A stretch of 64,000 bases of DNA, from assembly GCA_002633005.1 (NCBI GenBank), contig NMRA01000011.1, positions 95,400 through 159,399 on the forward strand. The letters are read 5' to 3'. This DNA is from Phoronis australis. Taxonomy: Eukaryota; Phoronida; Phoronidae. How positions within the stretch are numbered: position 1 is the first letter of the stretch; every line of letters begins with the position of its first letter. Position numbers and translations under genes: made by a program. The notes under the pieces are model-generated. The model worked only from the letters and a program-made list of their open reading frames with translations. It was not told the origin of the DNA and searched no databases. Shown here one piece after another: positions 45,501 to 60,126 of the stretch.

Positions 45501-48500
45501 ATTACTTTTTATTATTATAACATATCACTGAAATAGGAACGTCCCATTGGTACATTGCACTTAATTTTTACATTCCGTAACTGTAAGGGTTTTCAGAAGT
45601 TTGGGCATTTTGCTGGTGTACAATTTCTACTTCAAAAACCAAACTTAAACCTCAGTTTTATTTTAACTTGAAAGAAAAGACGTCCTGTTGAATAAATATT
45701 AATGGATAATGATTTGGCGAAAATAGTTGGTTTGGAATTCATTTAATGTACATTCTTTATTCGCAGTAGCAGCCGAACTCTTCCGCTGAGTCAAACCTCA
45801 CGCGTCAAAATTTTTCAAACAAAATATAATAAAGACTTACGAATATTGTCAGTACCGTGACGCAAAGGCGAAACAGGAAAGCCGAACAACTTTTGCAAAT
45901 TCATTTCCGGATCTTTGATAATTACATAATCGATATTTCGTTGTTTGTAAATTAACGTGTAAGCCAGGCTTACGCAATTGGTAAACCGTTCATTAAGTGT
46001 CGTTGCCGGAGGAACTCATCACCAGGGAAATAGAACAAATTAAAAAGAGATTGAACTCAAATCGCTAATGATATCTTAAGTCTTGGGAAACCTGTTTACA
46101 TAGACCACGCAAAATATTTTGCGGTTTATGCTTATATCAAATCTTTGGTTTATGTAACGGTACTGCAGGGACGGTTTGATACGTACCTGTTACATGAGTT
46201 TCGCGGTGTGAACGGAAAATGTATGGACATTAGAATTTGCGGGGGTATTTACACCCAACGTTAAGCAGAAAAGTAACGCCACAGAGCAGTTTAACTTGTC
46301 TACACCAAATTTTTTGTGTGTCGAGCGTCAGCATTTTTAGAAACAACGTGGATGTGTCTTGTAATCACTAAAAGCACGCTTTTGCAACCATCTGATACAC
46401 TGAACTCAACTTTCGATTTAACTTACCAATGTATCATTTTAAATAACAATTCGAAATACAAAATGTATCTATTCTCCAAACTTACCAACTCTGTCAGCAT
46501 CAAATTTAGATATCGACCATTGGTTTGTATTGGGACAAACAGACATATCGGGGAGAACGTTCAACAGAATTGAAGCCGTGAAAATAAGACAACGGATCGT
46601 CGTTTGATTCCTTCACGAGGTTTTCTATTATTTTGTGAAGGGTTGTGTAGCTGGGAAATTAATTTACCTACGTTTTGAGAGTGAACACGATAAAAACTGA
46701 CCATCGAGGAGAGTTTTTAGAACGATAAAAGGTGTCCATTTGTCAGGATTCAACTGCAATTCGGCCAGTAGGATCCCAGGATGTCACTCATATTGACAAA
46801 GCGCTCACATACGGGTATCAAATGTTGCGAGTAGGCGGTACTTTTTCAGCAAGTTTTGAAGGACCCGCGCAGGTTCCAATAGGACCCTAAATTTCCATGT
46901 TGTCCCCGTGATACAAAAATCTACCCCGCAAAAAGGGTTTGCAATAGCAGCCCTTGCACCCACATTAGGGAGGCTCTCAGCAATTGTTGTTACACACCTG
47001 CGGGCATCTTGTACATGTAAATATGAGTGACAACTTCGGGAATAAGATGCCCAGTGTTTGCTCTTTTTCACAATATTACACATCTGCAAATTGAAGAACT
47101 GTTATTTTTATTAATTTCATCTACATGTTTTTCAAAAGCCTCAAAATTCCTCTTGAAGTAATTGCATAAAATATTTCAATGGCCAAAAACGACTTAAAAA
47201 GGTAACATTCCCCTTTTTGTTGAATGTGGTCAACATGTGCTCGTCTCAAAACCTACTACGTCATCCTTGTTTAATAATATGATTGGCATGCCCGACATGA
47301 AAAGAATTTCTGTTATTCCTTCTACCAAAGAAAAGTTATGATCGGAGAAGAAGTGAGTTCGTTCATAATGCATTGGTCATTGGACAATTATTGTCGCGGT
47401 TACTATAGACCATGAGTTACTTGAGCTCAAATTGTTTGATTTGTGTAGCAGTTTAGTAATATTGTAGAATAAAAATGAAAAGAATATGTGTTAGTGTTTT
47501 ACTGCAATACTGTATAGCTTGGTGCTGCTAAAGGCATATTTCAACCACGTGACATTGTACTTGGCTAGTACAAAAACCTTGGTAAATGTAGTGTTAAGGT
47601 CATTTCTTTATTCCACGCTGCATTGTACATTGTGATTAGAAAAGCCCGGCACACGCAGACCTACTGCTCAAGGCGTTCTTTAATCCACGTTGCATTGCAC
47701 TGACACATATATAGAACAGTTTGGTAAGCCCTACAGTACATTTATACATGTATGTACTCCTAGTAGACGAGTTCAATTTTTATTGCTAAAGCCATTATTT
47801 ACTTCTGTTCACCGATTGCCCATACATGTAGATGTTTCTCCGGGTCAAGATGTTCTCTAGGTATTTGAATTCCAAGTTTTCATCCACGGCGATAGTGTCG
47901 TTTTTCAAATGCATTGTGGGGCAGTTGTCGACCCGTAATATAAACATTTGGTGATTTCACAAATTTCCTAAAGGCGGGTATAACTTGATTTGGAGTTTGC
48001 GTTTTATTTGGTGAGGTTTGACTTTGGCGTAACTGACGTGAATGGCTAGTGCACTAGAATCTTTCGCGCAAAAGATTTGCGAGCTTAGGCATTTACTCCA
48101 TGGCTCGTGGTTTCAATTTTTTATTTTTGTGCGATTGTTATAAAGTATAGGTGTCGCACCAAAGACATGTTGCAGTGACCGGATGCTGTCAATTCTGCTG
48201 CGCTCAAGAGGCAATTGTTGTTCAACACCACACGGTTTAAAGTCATATGTGATAACAGCAGCGTTGTTATGATTAAATGCCCAGAATTGAAATGGAATCA
48301 TTTATGGTTACAGTTGTATTCCCTGTGTTCAACCAAGAGGCTCTTAGTCCAGCAATTAAATCTTTTGGATAATGACTATTTGCACTTAGGGAATTGTTTA
48401 TTACTCAATATTTCTGCTTATGTGGGAAATCATGGATCACGGACAACAAATTTGAAATTCAGGTATTTCCTATGAAGTTTGCAGACGAGGCACTATTCTC

Positions 48501-51500
48501 TTCCAGTGCGCAACTTAGCTTCCGGTAAGCGAGCAGACGGCGTACATGTCTGACACACTTGTGGAATGCTTTAATTAAAAGGTCATCCTGCCGCAGAAAC
48601 TTAATCTAATATAGTAATTTTTGCAGAAGATGTAAACCCTAAAATATCTTTTTATTCAATTGTTGAGGCTTTTGGACCTTAACTGTGGCAGGAAGCTATT
48701 CAGTAAAGATCTCTTGCTACAAAACAGCCCTCTGCAGAGTTCTCACAAATTCCCGGCGGCTACCCCAGTACAAGAGAGGAAACAAAAATCCAAATGCTGT
48801 TGCACTGTAGATTCTAGAAATCTAAGTTAAAGTCCCTTCTGTAGAAGGATGTGCTTTGAAAATGGCGGATAGAAACGAGAAGAGGCTAAAATTCTGGACT
48901 TCATTTACTTAAAACAACTTCAAGGAACTACTGAGTGCCATTCGTGCCAATCACTGGCAAAAACTGACGTAAAACCTGACTCTCCATTCTTCGGTAGAAC
49001 TAGAAACGAACCGTGGCTTTGGACCTTCAGAACATCTTGGATATTTTCCTAACCTATAGGCGAACACCCGGAGCCCTTCGGGTACTTTCGTAGCCTCAGC
49101 TCTTTCGTGGGAAGTGTTTGAAATGCGTGCAAGACTATGAAAAAAAAAATTGCCGTATATCTGACGTTCACACATACGCAGATATGAAACAATTCCAAGG
49201 GGGAATTTGTGGGTAAAAGAACACCCAAGGTCTTCCGTATGCTCAATGAGGTGTTATGGGCTGAGTTCGCGGCGTAAACGAAAACATTTCGCTAGCTTGT
49301 GCAATAACGTACTTCGTTTGTGATGCATGGCTGCATCTGTACCTTATTAGTTTTGCATTTTCGCTAGGTTCTCGCGTCTGCAGAGACCAGTCTCATAAGG
49401 ATATACGTGGACTGAATTATGCTTGGGGCTTAACGCCTGTGTGTATCATGTATCTTCCGAGAACTGTACTTTTGCATAAGTGTCAGTCTTCGATTTAGAT
49501 ATCGCATTCCAACGGACTTTTGAAAACATTAATCAAATCTGCGGAAACGCTCTCGGCAGAGACATGCACGAGACGTGTGTGTGTGACTGGGTACACGGTG
49601 GAACACATATTCGTTTCATTATTAATTATGCAGACGAGAGGGTGAGCCGTGCTTGATTAATCGGATTTCGGCATTTGGGATGTCAGCGATAAATCAGACA
49701 ACTGTCACATTGAGTAAAACAACACACAAATCTAGCGTATTTTATAGCTTGTTTTTCTTGCAACAACAACAACAGTGATCAGTCTAGTGAGAAAGGGGCA
49801 TGAAACACGCCATAGTTGATACGGTAAACCAATACATTAGTTTGATTTTCAATGAAAACGCAAATCTATTTGTTTCTTAATACGACTTGCGTTCTAAAAT
49901 TTTATATCCATTTTGTAAAACGAAAAAGGAAAACCCGTACTCTACTTCGAATCAATTTTTAGTTTGTATATTGGAAGTACGATACTAAACAAAATGAAAT
50001 TTTCAAATTTAGTTTTACGCACTGGAAGTAGGATATTGAATACACATTGAAATTCCAGATTCCTGCCCTATGGGCATCATATTTGGAATGTGTGTGCTAG
50101 ACTGGATTTTAAAGCAGATTGCGAAAAAGTCTTTTTTACCAAAAGAGGTTCTAAACTACTACGGTTGTACATTTGTTGTTCAATTGTAACTGAATCCTTT
50201 AAAATTATTTTTTGTTTTCTAATAGTGAAAGTAAACAATTTAAAATGTACCCTGGCATGTTCAATGTAACATTAACTGATTAAGATTGCACGCAAGAACG
50301 CTGTAACTCTTTCCGCATTGTTTCAACCAGAGTTCCAGGAGGGTTATTTTTTTTTCTTTAATATGAGCTAACCATCTAGTTGCGCAGTTAGTTTATAGAA
50401 CAAGTTGCTTCGAATTACTTCCTCTGATGTTTAAATTCGGACACTTCAAAGACGTGATGCAGCCGAACAGTCCGGAAAACATGATAAAAATATGGTTCAG
50501 TTAGCCATTTTATGGTATCGACTGCATTTCTTTCCGTACTGACCTTTTTTTTCTTAAATTCTCCCTTGTAATACACCTGTCGTGTACCACCGCACTCATT
50601 TTGCCATGTTTTCGCCCGCCGGCTCCAGAGACCAAACCGCTTCAGCTTCCCTACATGTACGTGAACGGTCCCTAGGTGTAATTAGACCAGTGCCTACCCA
50701 GAGACTAGAAGACTCCGATCTATCCAGGCTCGGGAATGGCCGCAGCCGGAAATGAGGTCAATGAGTAACTTAGCAACGAAATGGGACACCGACAGTAAGG
50801 GCACAGATTGGTCCCCTTTTCACTATAATTCTGCTTTACGTTTGATTTGATATTGTTATCTGATTAACAACAGCAACACATTTTTAATCTCACTGTCACC
50901 ATGTACTGCGCTGATGCATAGGTCGTAGTAAATGTGCAGCACTGATGTGGCAAATGTAGTCAGCTCACGTGACTTCCTGGCTGGCGGCTGGAACAAGGAT
51001 ACAGACTATGACATGCTCTATGATTTCAAGCACGTGCTTCTAGTGCCTCCTAACAGACGAGAAAAGAGGTGTAGTTGATGATAAAAGAACTAAATTCCGC
51101 AGAATTGAGTTTGTGGGAGAATAACTTCTGAAATCAGTTCTCAATAAAAAGAATTGCACTACTATCGAGAACGCCTGTGTGGAACGAATGGGGGAATTGT
51201 CTCCCCTGTCATTGCGGTGTGATAGAATGCTGAGGATTTGGTACAGCCTCACTCCCTCAGAACAAACGGAATTCGAAAAAATAAGATTCAAATCAAACTC
51301 TAGTGATGCACAAATCAGAAATTTTCACCTGAAACAAATACGTGATTATTTTAGCAGTCGTGCAATGGTTTACAAGCACGATGAATGACTTAATGTAGTC
51401 ATACATGTCGGTGTCGCCAGATTTGCGTGCTGTGGCCAATGACCCAAGGTCAGCCGAGAGTTTGGAAATGTCATACAGCATTGCCGCGTCTCTAGAATAA

Positions 51501-52738
51501 AGATCACCATTTGTTCTAACTTTTTGCTTGAAACCATTTTTAATGCAATGGAATTGCAGAACAAATTGACCGAAATAGATAGATCACGCGATATAAAATT
51601 GTCCTATCAGAAGATTTCGCAAACAAGCATCCTCGTATCCAAGATCTGTCCACTTGCACACTTTCGTTGCCCACATCCGTGACAATTGAGTCACAAGTGT
51701 GGCATCCAATCAAAGATGCCTTCCTAGATTTGTCCCCTGTGTCATGTGACGGACGAGACAAAAGTGTTCGCAATTTTACTTGGAAATCAATTCGTAACAC
51801 CTCCTAATTCCTATATATCCTTTCTCTCAAGGCATGCAATATCATTTTGGAAATTGTTGTTTTTTCACATGTAAAGTGTGGCAATTTTAAAAGCCAAATG
51901 GACAAAACTTTAGAGCATACAAATTGGCGATTTCTGTATCAGAGCCGCAACATTATTCCATACACGAAGCGTGTCAGAAAAAAGTGGATCTTAAATATGA
52001 TCACTGGAGTAATGTTTTACATATTTTGATTATCTCGTGGAGTGGCTACCAAATAAGTTACAGTGAAAGACATTATCGGTGAGAAAAGTCTTTTTCTGAA
52101 CCCAGGCGTGATCGCAGTCAACTAAATCCAAATGATAACTGAAAGATTATTTTAGAGAAATCTTCAAAACACAAAGGATGTCATGCGTCATTTTGTTGCG
52201 AAAGCGTATAGGCTCAGTGTTTACTAATCTTAATCAGTTTTGCCACCGCACTTTTAATATATTTCTTCATCGATGACGTCCTTGGGGGTTTTGTGATAAG
52301 TTAGTTATATTTTCGCATATTATAAAAAGACGCTACTCACACTTTTCATTTGATCGCTTTATTATTCTTCTATAGTAGGCCTAATTCTAGTTAGACTTAG
52401 CTTACATCCTCAATAGTTTTCCAATGTGTTTGCTTTCTTGCATGGCGCCATTTCCACATGACATGAACTACGGAATGGCGTGCAACACAGTGAAAACTTA
52501 CACGGTGTTGACGAGAAACGAGGAATCCCAGGTGGCCACGTTTAAATAGATCTGCGGTATTGTTTCTTTTACCGGTAAACACTGAACCAGATAATCAAAC
52601 AACCGAACAACCTATTTATAAAATATTTTAGAACGTGAAACAAACACTTCCTGTATCCTGTGACTCAATTCTACACTTAATTATTCCAAATTTTTGCTGT
52701 TTTCAAACTTCCAGCGAGTGGAATATTCAATAAAACCC

Positions 52739-52739
52739 N
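52739..52739. other. Single N base (assembly uncertainty)
   Basis: One undetermined base in AT-rich intergenic sequence (aaacccNtaaat). It may mark a contig join. Confidence 0.95.
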
Positions 52740-52960
52740 TAAATAAAAAGTAACGTATATTTTAAATCGGTGAGTGTAGCTAGAACAAAAGAAACCTGAG
52801 CACAAGTGTTAGTGGTAGAAAATGCATGCGTAGAAAACTATTTACTGAGAGGTAGAGAAGACTTTGTACAGAAAGAACATACACGTCTACTCTATGTAAA
52901 CACAAAGCATAGTCAAAACCCTAATGATTGTCAACACGAAGCGAAAGACATGACCCAATA

Positions 52961-53290
52961 TCAGATACAGTTTTGGCACTCAAAGTCTTGAAGTTCCCTT
53001 AGAAAAGTCGAAACTATTAACTTAAATTTTGTCAGATCATTACAGCATCTAATAGTTTCAAGCAATTTGTTCCACAGAGAAAGAGCAAAATCGGGAGACA
53101 TATAAGACATTTTGTCCCCGGAAGTTATAGTATGATTGCCGCAATGCGAAGCAATCAATAGAATCTGGGCCGACATGGTGGACGTATCTGCCCTTGTTAG
53201 CAAAGCTGTACGCGAGGACCGGTAGTCATTAAACACAAACTTCAGGGCTTCAAACTGAAACTCTTGGTTTTTTCTGCCTCATCCAACACC
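52961..53290 (-). pseudogene. Non-LTR retrotransposon reverse-transcriptase C-terminus (relic)
   Basis: On the minus strand the frame runs through FEALKFVFNDYRSSRTALLT and RADTSTMSAQ. It goes on to SPDFALSLWNKLLETIRCCN and LTKFKLIVSTFLRE, and ends FECQNCI. The order matches the tail of CR1/RTE-type proteins: an RALRFVYxDYxSSYxxLL block, then a GPxLWNxLPxxIRxCxxLxxFKxxL block, then a C-x2-C end. No upstream polymerase core is present, so it is a 5'-truncated relic. Confidence 0.65.
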
Positions 53291-55532
53291 TGTTCACCTT
53301 ATTTTGTACATCAGTTATTCTGTTTTCAATAACTTTTATGTTTTGCTGGACGTTTGAAAGGTTTCATCAAGAAAAAATCTGCTAAGAGATTAAAGTTTTA
53401 CAAGCGATGATAGACAAATCACTGTTCCCACGAGAGTGCGTTTCTGCGATCAACACTCCACGACTCAGCGTCTCCGTAAGCTGTGTAAGTTGTGATTTCC
53501 TGACTAGACATAAATTAATTAAAACAAATTCAAATAATTTCAACACGATATAATAATAACAATTGAAAACTTCCGTGTAATCGGCTTCGTCTGATACTTC
53601 AAGATAACAGCGTTACATATGCACCTTTCGTCCAAAATTTAACTTTTGATATGAAGCCGACCTACAAAACTGGTAAGTGGCTATATGAATAGTCTTATTG
53701 GCTGCTGCGTTGTTGAAATGTAGAAGACGTATTTTTATGTAAACCAACAAATATAAAGCGTACATCAACCACAACAGCTTATCCGCACCATGTTTCCAGT
53801 AAACCTTTCACCAGACACATGCATGTGCTGCGTTTGTAACCTGGGGCAAACATGTGTGAGTACCCTTTTGCCAACAAGCCCAGAAACCTTCTTGCTTTAA
53901 TCAACGAATTCCGATCAACCCAGCCGTGTTACAAGGCACCTAGACTCCCCTGACCGCGAGCAGCTCTGGCCCGTCTGCGCACAACTTTCTTCTCCTGCGC
54001 GCACTATTTCACTGACGCGGACGCATTTCGCGTCAGTTTTCTACAGTAAATGAATTACTTCAAGGTCACGTCAATCAAATGCTATCTTCAGTAATAAACA
54101 AATGGAACAACAATAAAACCACTAAAACTTATTTCAGCCTACTCCTGACACGCAAACATGTTATATTTTTCTGTCGCTTTATATCTTGATTTTGTGGCCC
54201 TCTTTTATTCCTGCATTCTTTAATAATTACAAATATGCTAAAACTGACCTGTTTTTCCGCTGAACACAAATGGACTTAAATTACAGGTTTTGGTGAAAAA
54301 GTCTATTTTTCTTATCAATTATAATACTAAGAACTGAATGTATAATTTACTATAGTTATTTATCAAAGCTAAGACTAACTTAAACATAAAACAGTTGAAA
54401 AAAGACAATCAGTTCACAAATGAAATGTGATGCAGTCATTTAATTTAATTGTTAGACGTGTACCGGTATACGGTTATAGTAAAACAACTATAGAAAACAA
54501 GGGTGGTGAAGAAACACAATGCATCGTTAACAGTTAGCACTAGTCAAGCTTTTGTTAGTCTCATCAAGCTAGTTTTGCAACATTTTATTACAAAAATAAG
54601 CAAATTGGAATCCTCTGTTTTGTTTCTTCCAAATAATTTTGTATGACTTTTTTAAAGAAGCGTTTTCAAGCACAAGCGGACTTGAAACCGACATAAATGT
54701 CCAATAAACGATGCATTTCTCGGAATTTACACAAGCCTCGGGCAACCAGCGTTCAGCACTAGCTGCAGTTTTTTATGTTACGAAAATGTTTCGTTTAGAC
54801 ATCACAAATCCGTATGCGTGTGTTCGACACCTAACCAGTCTGTAAATAAGTATTTGCACACACGCTCTACAAGATCGTTAAAAAGTGGAACACAATTTTG
54901 CACAAATATTGCAATTAAAAATCGTAGTTATAAAACCTGAAGGAAACAAAATACTGTAAGTTTTTCCTAACCAATAGAAAAAGTCATTTCATGAAAGAAG
55001 TCGGCAGAATATTAAATAATGTCAACATTTTCCACACACATGCACTGCTCTCGAGTACATGTACTGTATACATATATACTGCCATAAGTTGATGTCGTGA
55101 TTTGTGAGAAGATGTCAACAGCTAACCTAATAACCTAGTTTGAACTTCACTTGAATGGTTAATTTAGAAACCAGACCGAACCTCGAGATCTTAATCTGGC
55201 GGAAACAGATTAATCGAAGTCTCCATTTTGAAGGTGGTCTTTTTTATTTCTTTGAGTGTCCGTAATTCTTGTGCAGGAGACATGAACAGAACAGAGGATG
55301 ATTATTTTATAATCCGGGTATGTTTTTAAACTTTTGTGACAGTTGTACATTCCACATTTCGTCGATTTTTTGTGTGCTGCTACTTTGTGTGTCCGCATCA
55401 AACCGTTTCCCGTTTTTAGTCCTTCGTTTGAATTTTAGTAAAAGGTCCACATTCGCAGAATTTCGGCTCCCTATATTTTTTTTGCTGGGTGCGCGCATGC
55501 AATCGTGCTTTGACTCATTGCCCCAGACAACA

Positions 55533-55572
55533 TGTTGGCCCCCACCCTTATAATATCCTAGATCTGCCACTG
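55533..55572 (-). mobile_element. Truncated MITE end (CAGTGGCAGATCTAGGAT)
   Basis: On the minus strand this starts CAGTGGCAGATCTAGGAT and runs into a G-rich block, as the left ends of the MITEs at 1655 and 9152 do. The rest of the element is missing or unrecognisable. Confidence 0.45.
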
Positions 55573-57514
55573 TGTATATTCCAAAGAAATACGTTCAAAA
55601 CGCATTCTTTTGAGATTGCAGGGTGGGATAGACATCTTGAAGTTATTAGCTTTGAGTTTTGTGTTTTGCTATTGCTGCTGGCTTTACCAGTTTAATACTC
55701 TTAAAATATTTTCTATTCATCGAATGGGTTTTAGCACCACCAACAGATTGCGACCCCAGGGGTTACAGGTTGGGGGCTGATCTCAGAAAGGAACATTTCT
55801 CGCTGATAATGTAGTGAATAAGCCGCAACTAGGGTCCCGATGGGTCATTAGTTCATTTGTAGAGATGCTCCAGGGCATATTTATATCTTTTTTAATCAAT
55901 CAATGTCAGATTTTAATTGTTTAGGATATTACTAAAACGTGTATGGATGGAGTGATTCTAGTTATGTGGACAATTTAAAAAAGATGCGCAGATATTCTAA
56001 TGAGGTCACAATGCAACTCTAACGAGACTTTCGATAACAGGCTGTTTAAACAGACACTATTGGCAAGAACAGCTCAATAGCTTTCGTGAAGTAAGTTGCA
56101 GCGCTGAATCGAGCCTTGTACCTCCACTTAACGCTCTGCAACTTGTCTAATTCCCACTCGTTAAGTGGCTGAGTGCACTGTATTCTCTTCAGCGAATGTC
56201 TGACAGACAACTGTCAGTGAGAGAATTGGTGATTTGTAATAATAACAAAATCAAAGCACATCTTGTTGTTGTATGGCTCAGATTGAAGTTAGTAACTTCA
56301 AGAAATCTATGATAATCCAGAAACAATCCTCAAAATGTCTTTTTCGTCCGTAAACCCATAAAGTCCCTCTACATGTATATCTGAAGATTTTTCCGGCGAG
56401 AGATCGAATTTATCAGAAATTAGCTGTTCAAAGCTAACAACTTCATGAAGTTTATCCCAAGCAACGATAATCCTACATACACGTTTTTAGCCGTAAAAAC
56501 TAAAATGGTCCTTAAGCTGACCGGGGCAGATAATACGACGAAGATGCAAAACCATTGCATGCACGTGATCAAACGACATATTACGCATGCGCATTTGTGT
56601 TCAACAATTACCTCATTGACTGATTGATGCTTAGTGTTTGATTTGTTAAAACATCCTCAGTGGTTTTGGTTATTTCAGACTGGTACTCTTGCTGAGCCGA
56701 ATGAGAAGACACAGTGTCCCTGAAAGGTAATTTTCGTGGAATGAGAACAAATGGACAATCGCTGAAGTGTAAACACTTCTTAGTAGTTATATTACAAGTG
56801 TAAATGCATTAACGATTATGCTTAATAGCTTATCTATTTAGTATGGGGGATATATCCGTTTGACTTATTGATTAGAAAGCTCCAGAGAAAATTTTTAGTT
56901 TTTGCGTCCAACAGGATTCCCGAGTCAAGAATTTCTAGAAGCCGCAAGAATCATTGCAACGTAGACGAATGGTGGGTGACTCGGGTATTTTTGCTCATAA
57001 ATATTGCCCTCGGCTCCTCATAATAACGTAATCAATGAAATTAGTTACACAAGCATGACCATTGTCAGTCTCTCAGATGTATATGTTAAAAAGGTTATGT
57101 GCGCTAATACGATATATTGATGATGTCTCAATGCTAATTATTAGCGGTAAAGAACAAGAATAGGCGAGAATACGAAAAATATTCCATTTACGTTAAAACC
57201 AAACCTAATACAGTTTGGAAATATATTAGGTTACGCATCATTTACGTAATTGTCAAATACACGCATCCATGATTTTAACACTGGCGCAAAATAAACTTTG
57301 AGGTGCTGGGGAAAATTTGCTTATTTGATTTCACAAATGTACAAAAATAAGGAAAGCATTTAGGAAAATAGGTACGTTATTAAAAATGAAATAGAATAAT
57401 GCCATTTATCTCTGACATTTATTGTGGAATTTCTAGACATGTGGCCATTTAATACCAATTTTAGTTATGTCACGGAGTGACATATCGATGAGGCTGGAAA
57501 TTCAAAACTTACCT

Positions 57515-57580
57515 AACGAGGGATTTGAGCTTGGGTCTCATAATATGCAAGCGCACACGTGACCGCTAATCCGAGCACGC
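57515..57580 (-). repeat. Possible tRNA-derived SINE fragment
   Basis: The minus strand reads GATTAGCGGTCACGTG, then after about 30 bases GCTCAAATCCC. The second word fits a pol III B box (GxTCRAxxC) and the first loosely fits an A box. No intact tRNA cloverleaf closes, so I call it a fragment at best. Confidence 0.35.
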
Positions 57581-59828
57581 GCAGTACAAACAGATTTGAA
57601 CAAATGTATTGTGTGCAGGGATATTCGATGTCGGAGACGTTATTGGTTGAGTATATTATTTCTCGACCTAAAAAGGGAACTTTCAAACATTTTTATCGAT
57701 CTGCGCAAAACAACCAAACTTCATTTTGAGGACAGCATCTCCAATTCCTCCGTTAAAACCGCATTAAATCTTGGCAAATGTTGATAACTGAATTTACATG
57801 CGATTTTTTAAAACATGGCATACGACAAATTAATATTCTTAAAATTGTTGTTGTCATTAGTGTTGACCTGGTGGCTTATGATGTCATCCAAGTAGTTTCA
57901 AACGCATAAACATGAAGAAGCCAAAGGTTTCTACCAGATGGAAAGTGTTATTTATATCAGAAAAGTGAGGGATAAATTTGTTATTAATTGGTTACTGGGT
58001 TGTTAAACGTATGGTTTTTAGAAAAAATATCACTCTCTGGCTTTGCCTTTGAGTGTTTTTTAAACGATCTCGTTCCTCAGAAGACGTTTATCACTTCCCC
58101 CAATAACATTAAAAAGGTGAAGTATAAGTTGAATTTTAAAAATCTTGATAACTGTGATGCCTCTCAAGCATTTAGCGAGGAAGAGAATTCTGTGAAATAA
58201 TTACCAAATTCAAAAACTTTATGATCCGCTGGTTTTAATTACCATCATTACTTCTTTTAGTGTCTTGTAAGTTCGTGGCTTGACTATTGACAAGTGATCT
58301 CTGAGGTAACCAGCGCTGGGTTGCATAAACCTTCAAAATTATCCGCTGGATAAGTTTGATTGCTGCATGACGTCAGATGCATCGTTCGAAAATAACAACG
58401 TGATAATGCGCCGTCATTGTTGCTATACGGTGTATAACGTTTATGCAACTGTGTCCAGGACTATTATTATGAACAAATTTGTGTACCAGGTAGAGATACG
58501 TTGATTAACTCAACATAAACGAGAAATTATCTGCGAGAAAAGAGATTTTCTTTGATTAGCCTGATGCTGGCAAAGCAAAACACCCACTCGATTGCCAGGG
58601 AATTTTAAAGAGACTTGGAACACAAAAATTCGTAAAAATACGCATTAAACATATCGAGGCGAATACACGTCATGGGGATGCTAACGTGAGAGTTATTCTC
58701 TTTGATTATTACAAGAAAAATATCGTCAGATTCACAATTTTTGAAATACGTAAACTATTTCAACCCAATCCAGTTTTCAAAATTTCAGCCCATAATATTT
58801 TATAAGCGTGCCTGCGCTGAAAGAAGTTTGACTGGCTGCTGCTTGGAATCGCCATTGTTTTATTACATTAAGCACCAAGCGTCCCATTTTTATTTACGGT
58901 GTAAGTCTATATATGGTTGCCATACCGAATAAGGAGACGTGTTTTGCTTTAGGTGTAGAAAGTTTAACGAAGTTTGAAATTAAAGCAAAAAAGCCTTAAC
59001 AGAAAATCAAAATTTTTGCGAACAAATCGTACTAAATGCTGACATCGATTTCAGTGAATGCCTGATAGACAACGGTGAAAACAGCAGATTTGTAATAAAC
59101 ACTAAAAACATAACGAATTTCTTGTTTTATCGTTCTGGTCAAAGTTGATAACTTCATACCATCCCTTCCATAAATTTTTGCAAAAATTCATGTTTCTGTC
59201 GTAAAACCGATACTTTCACCTTAAGCCAACCGAATGACCGACAACGGCAGTAGCTATATTGTGGATATGAGGGCGAAGTTAACAGACGTAATTGTATTCT
59301 CAAGCGAGAGCTCGGTGTCCAGTTGAAGATCAAGGTAGCTTAGAAATGAGCGTAGGTTTATAACACTATCTTTTACAAATATCACTAAAATTTACATTAT
59401 TGTTCGTTTGTGGTAGAAGAGAACACCTTGCTGGCCGGGTGAACAGTTCACTTGCATCCGCCCCAAATGAATTAATACCTGCCCTCAGTTACGAAACTGC
59501 AACAGACTTATAATCACACATCGCTAACACCACTGAAGTAAAATTTGTTAGCATATGATAGCGGTCGGATAGTATGGAAAGCCATCTAAAAGAGCGTGAA
59601 CATTGCACTCGCACGCCCACGTCGTCATTTTAACACTGTCCGGGGCAGGTGGTATGACGTTATATCCCATCGTGCGCAGAGTGAAAATGGCGAGTTATCA
59701 ATTTTGGGAACTGAACGAGGGACTGCTCTAAGAAAAAGCTTATTAACGGGTGTATTTATTCGAGTTTTAGTCAGTGCGATGCACAATTCGCCTAAAAGCT
59801 TCCGGCGTATGAAGCCCTTATGATAGCT

Positions 59829-59862
59829 CCACCGTCCTAGTGGCAGGTCAGTAGGACGGTGG
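59829..59862. repeat. Perfect 11-bp hairpin
   Basis: ccaccgtccta (59829-59839) and taggacggtgg (59852-59862) are exact inverted repeats around a 12-base loop. No U-tract follows; the role is unknown. Confidence 0.8.
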
Positions 59863-60126
59863 TCACTGTGACTGTCTAGCAGCAACGGAGAGCTGAACGC
59901 TGTGAGCAGACGATCGTTTCAGTTAAAATATTTAGGTCTCAATTTCCTGTAAAGACCTTAGCTCTCAGTGTACATATACTGTATGCATCCATAACGAAAC
60001 ATTTTCGTTGTATTTGAATAGTGGAGTTGCAACGCCGCCATATTGAAAATGGGTCAGAATGTTGCATTGTGGTTAAGCCGGTAAACAAGTACGTCGGCAA
60101 GCGAGGGGGCGAACCGACCACAGGGA

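Larger units (their letters stand above)
37831..52960. other. Intergenic DNA, mostly featureless
   Basis: It contains the ORF pair at 38.4-39.0 kb, the hairpin at 42.8 kb and the ATC tract at 45.4 kb. Around 51.16-51.83 kb several short frames on both strands have a protein-like composition, such as QTEFEKIRFKSNSSDAQIRN (plus) and LYDISKLSADLGSLATARKS (minus), but no family is recognisable. Otherwise I see nothing. Confidence 0.5.
53291..60126. other. Intergenic DNA without a recognisable gene
   Basis: AT-rich sequence. Only the MITE end at 55533, the possible SINE piece at 57515 and the hairpin at 59829 stand out. Confidence 0.5.

Noticed and set aside
45269-45531. Poly-Met, poly-His and poly-Ser frames
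   Set aside because: They are artefacts of the ATC microsatellite.
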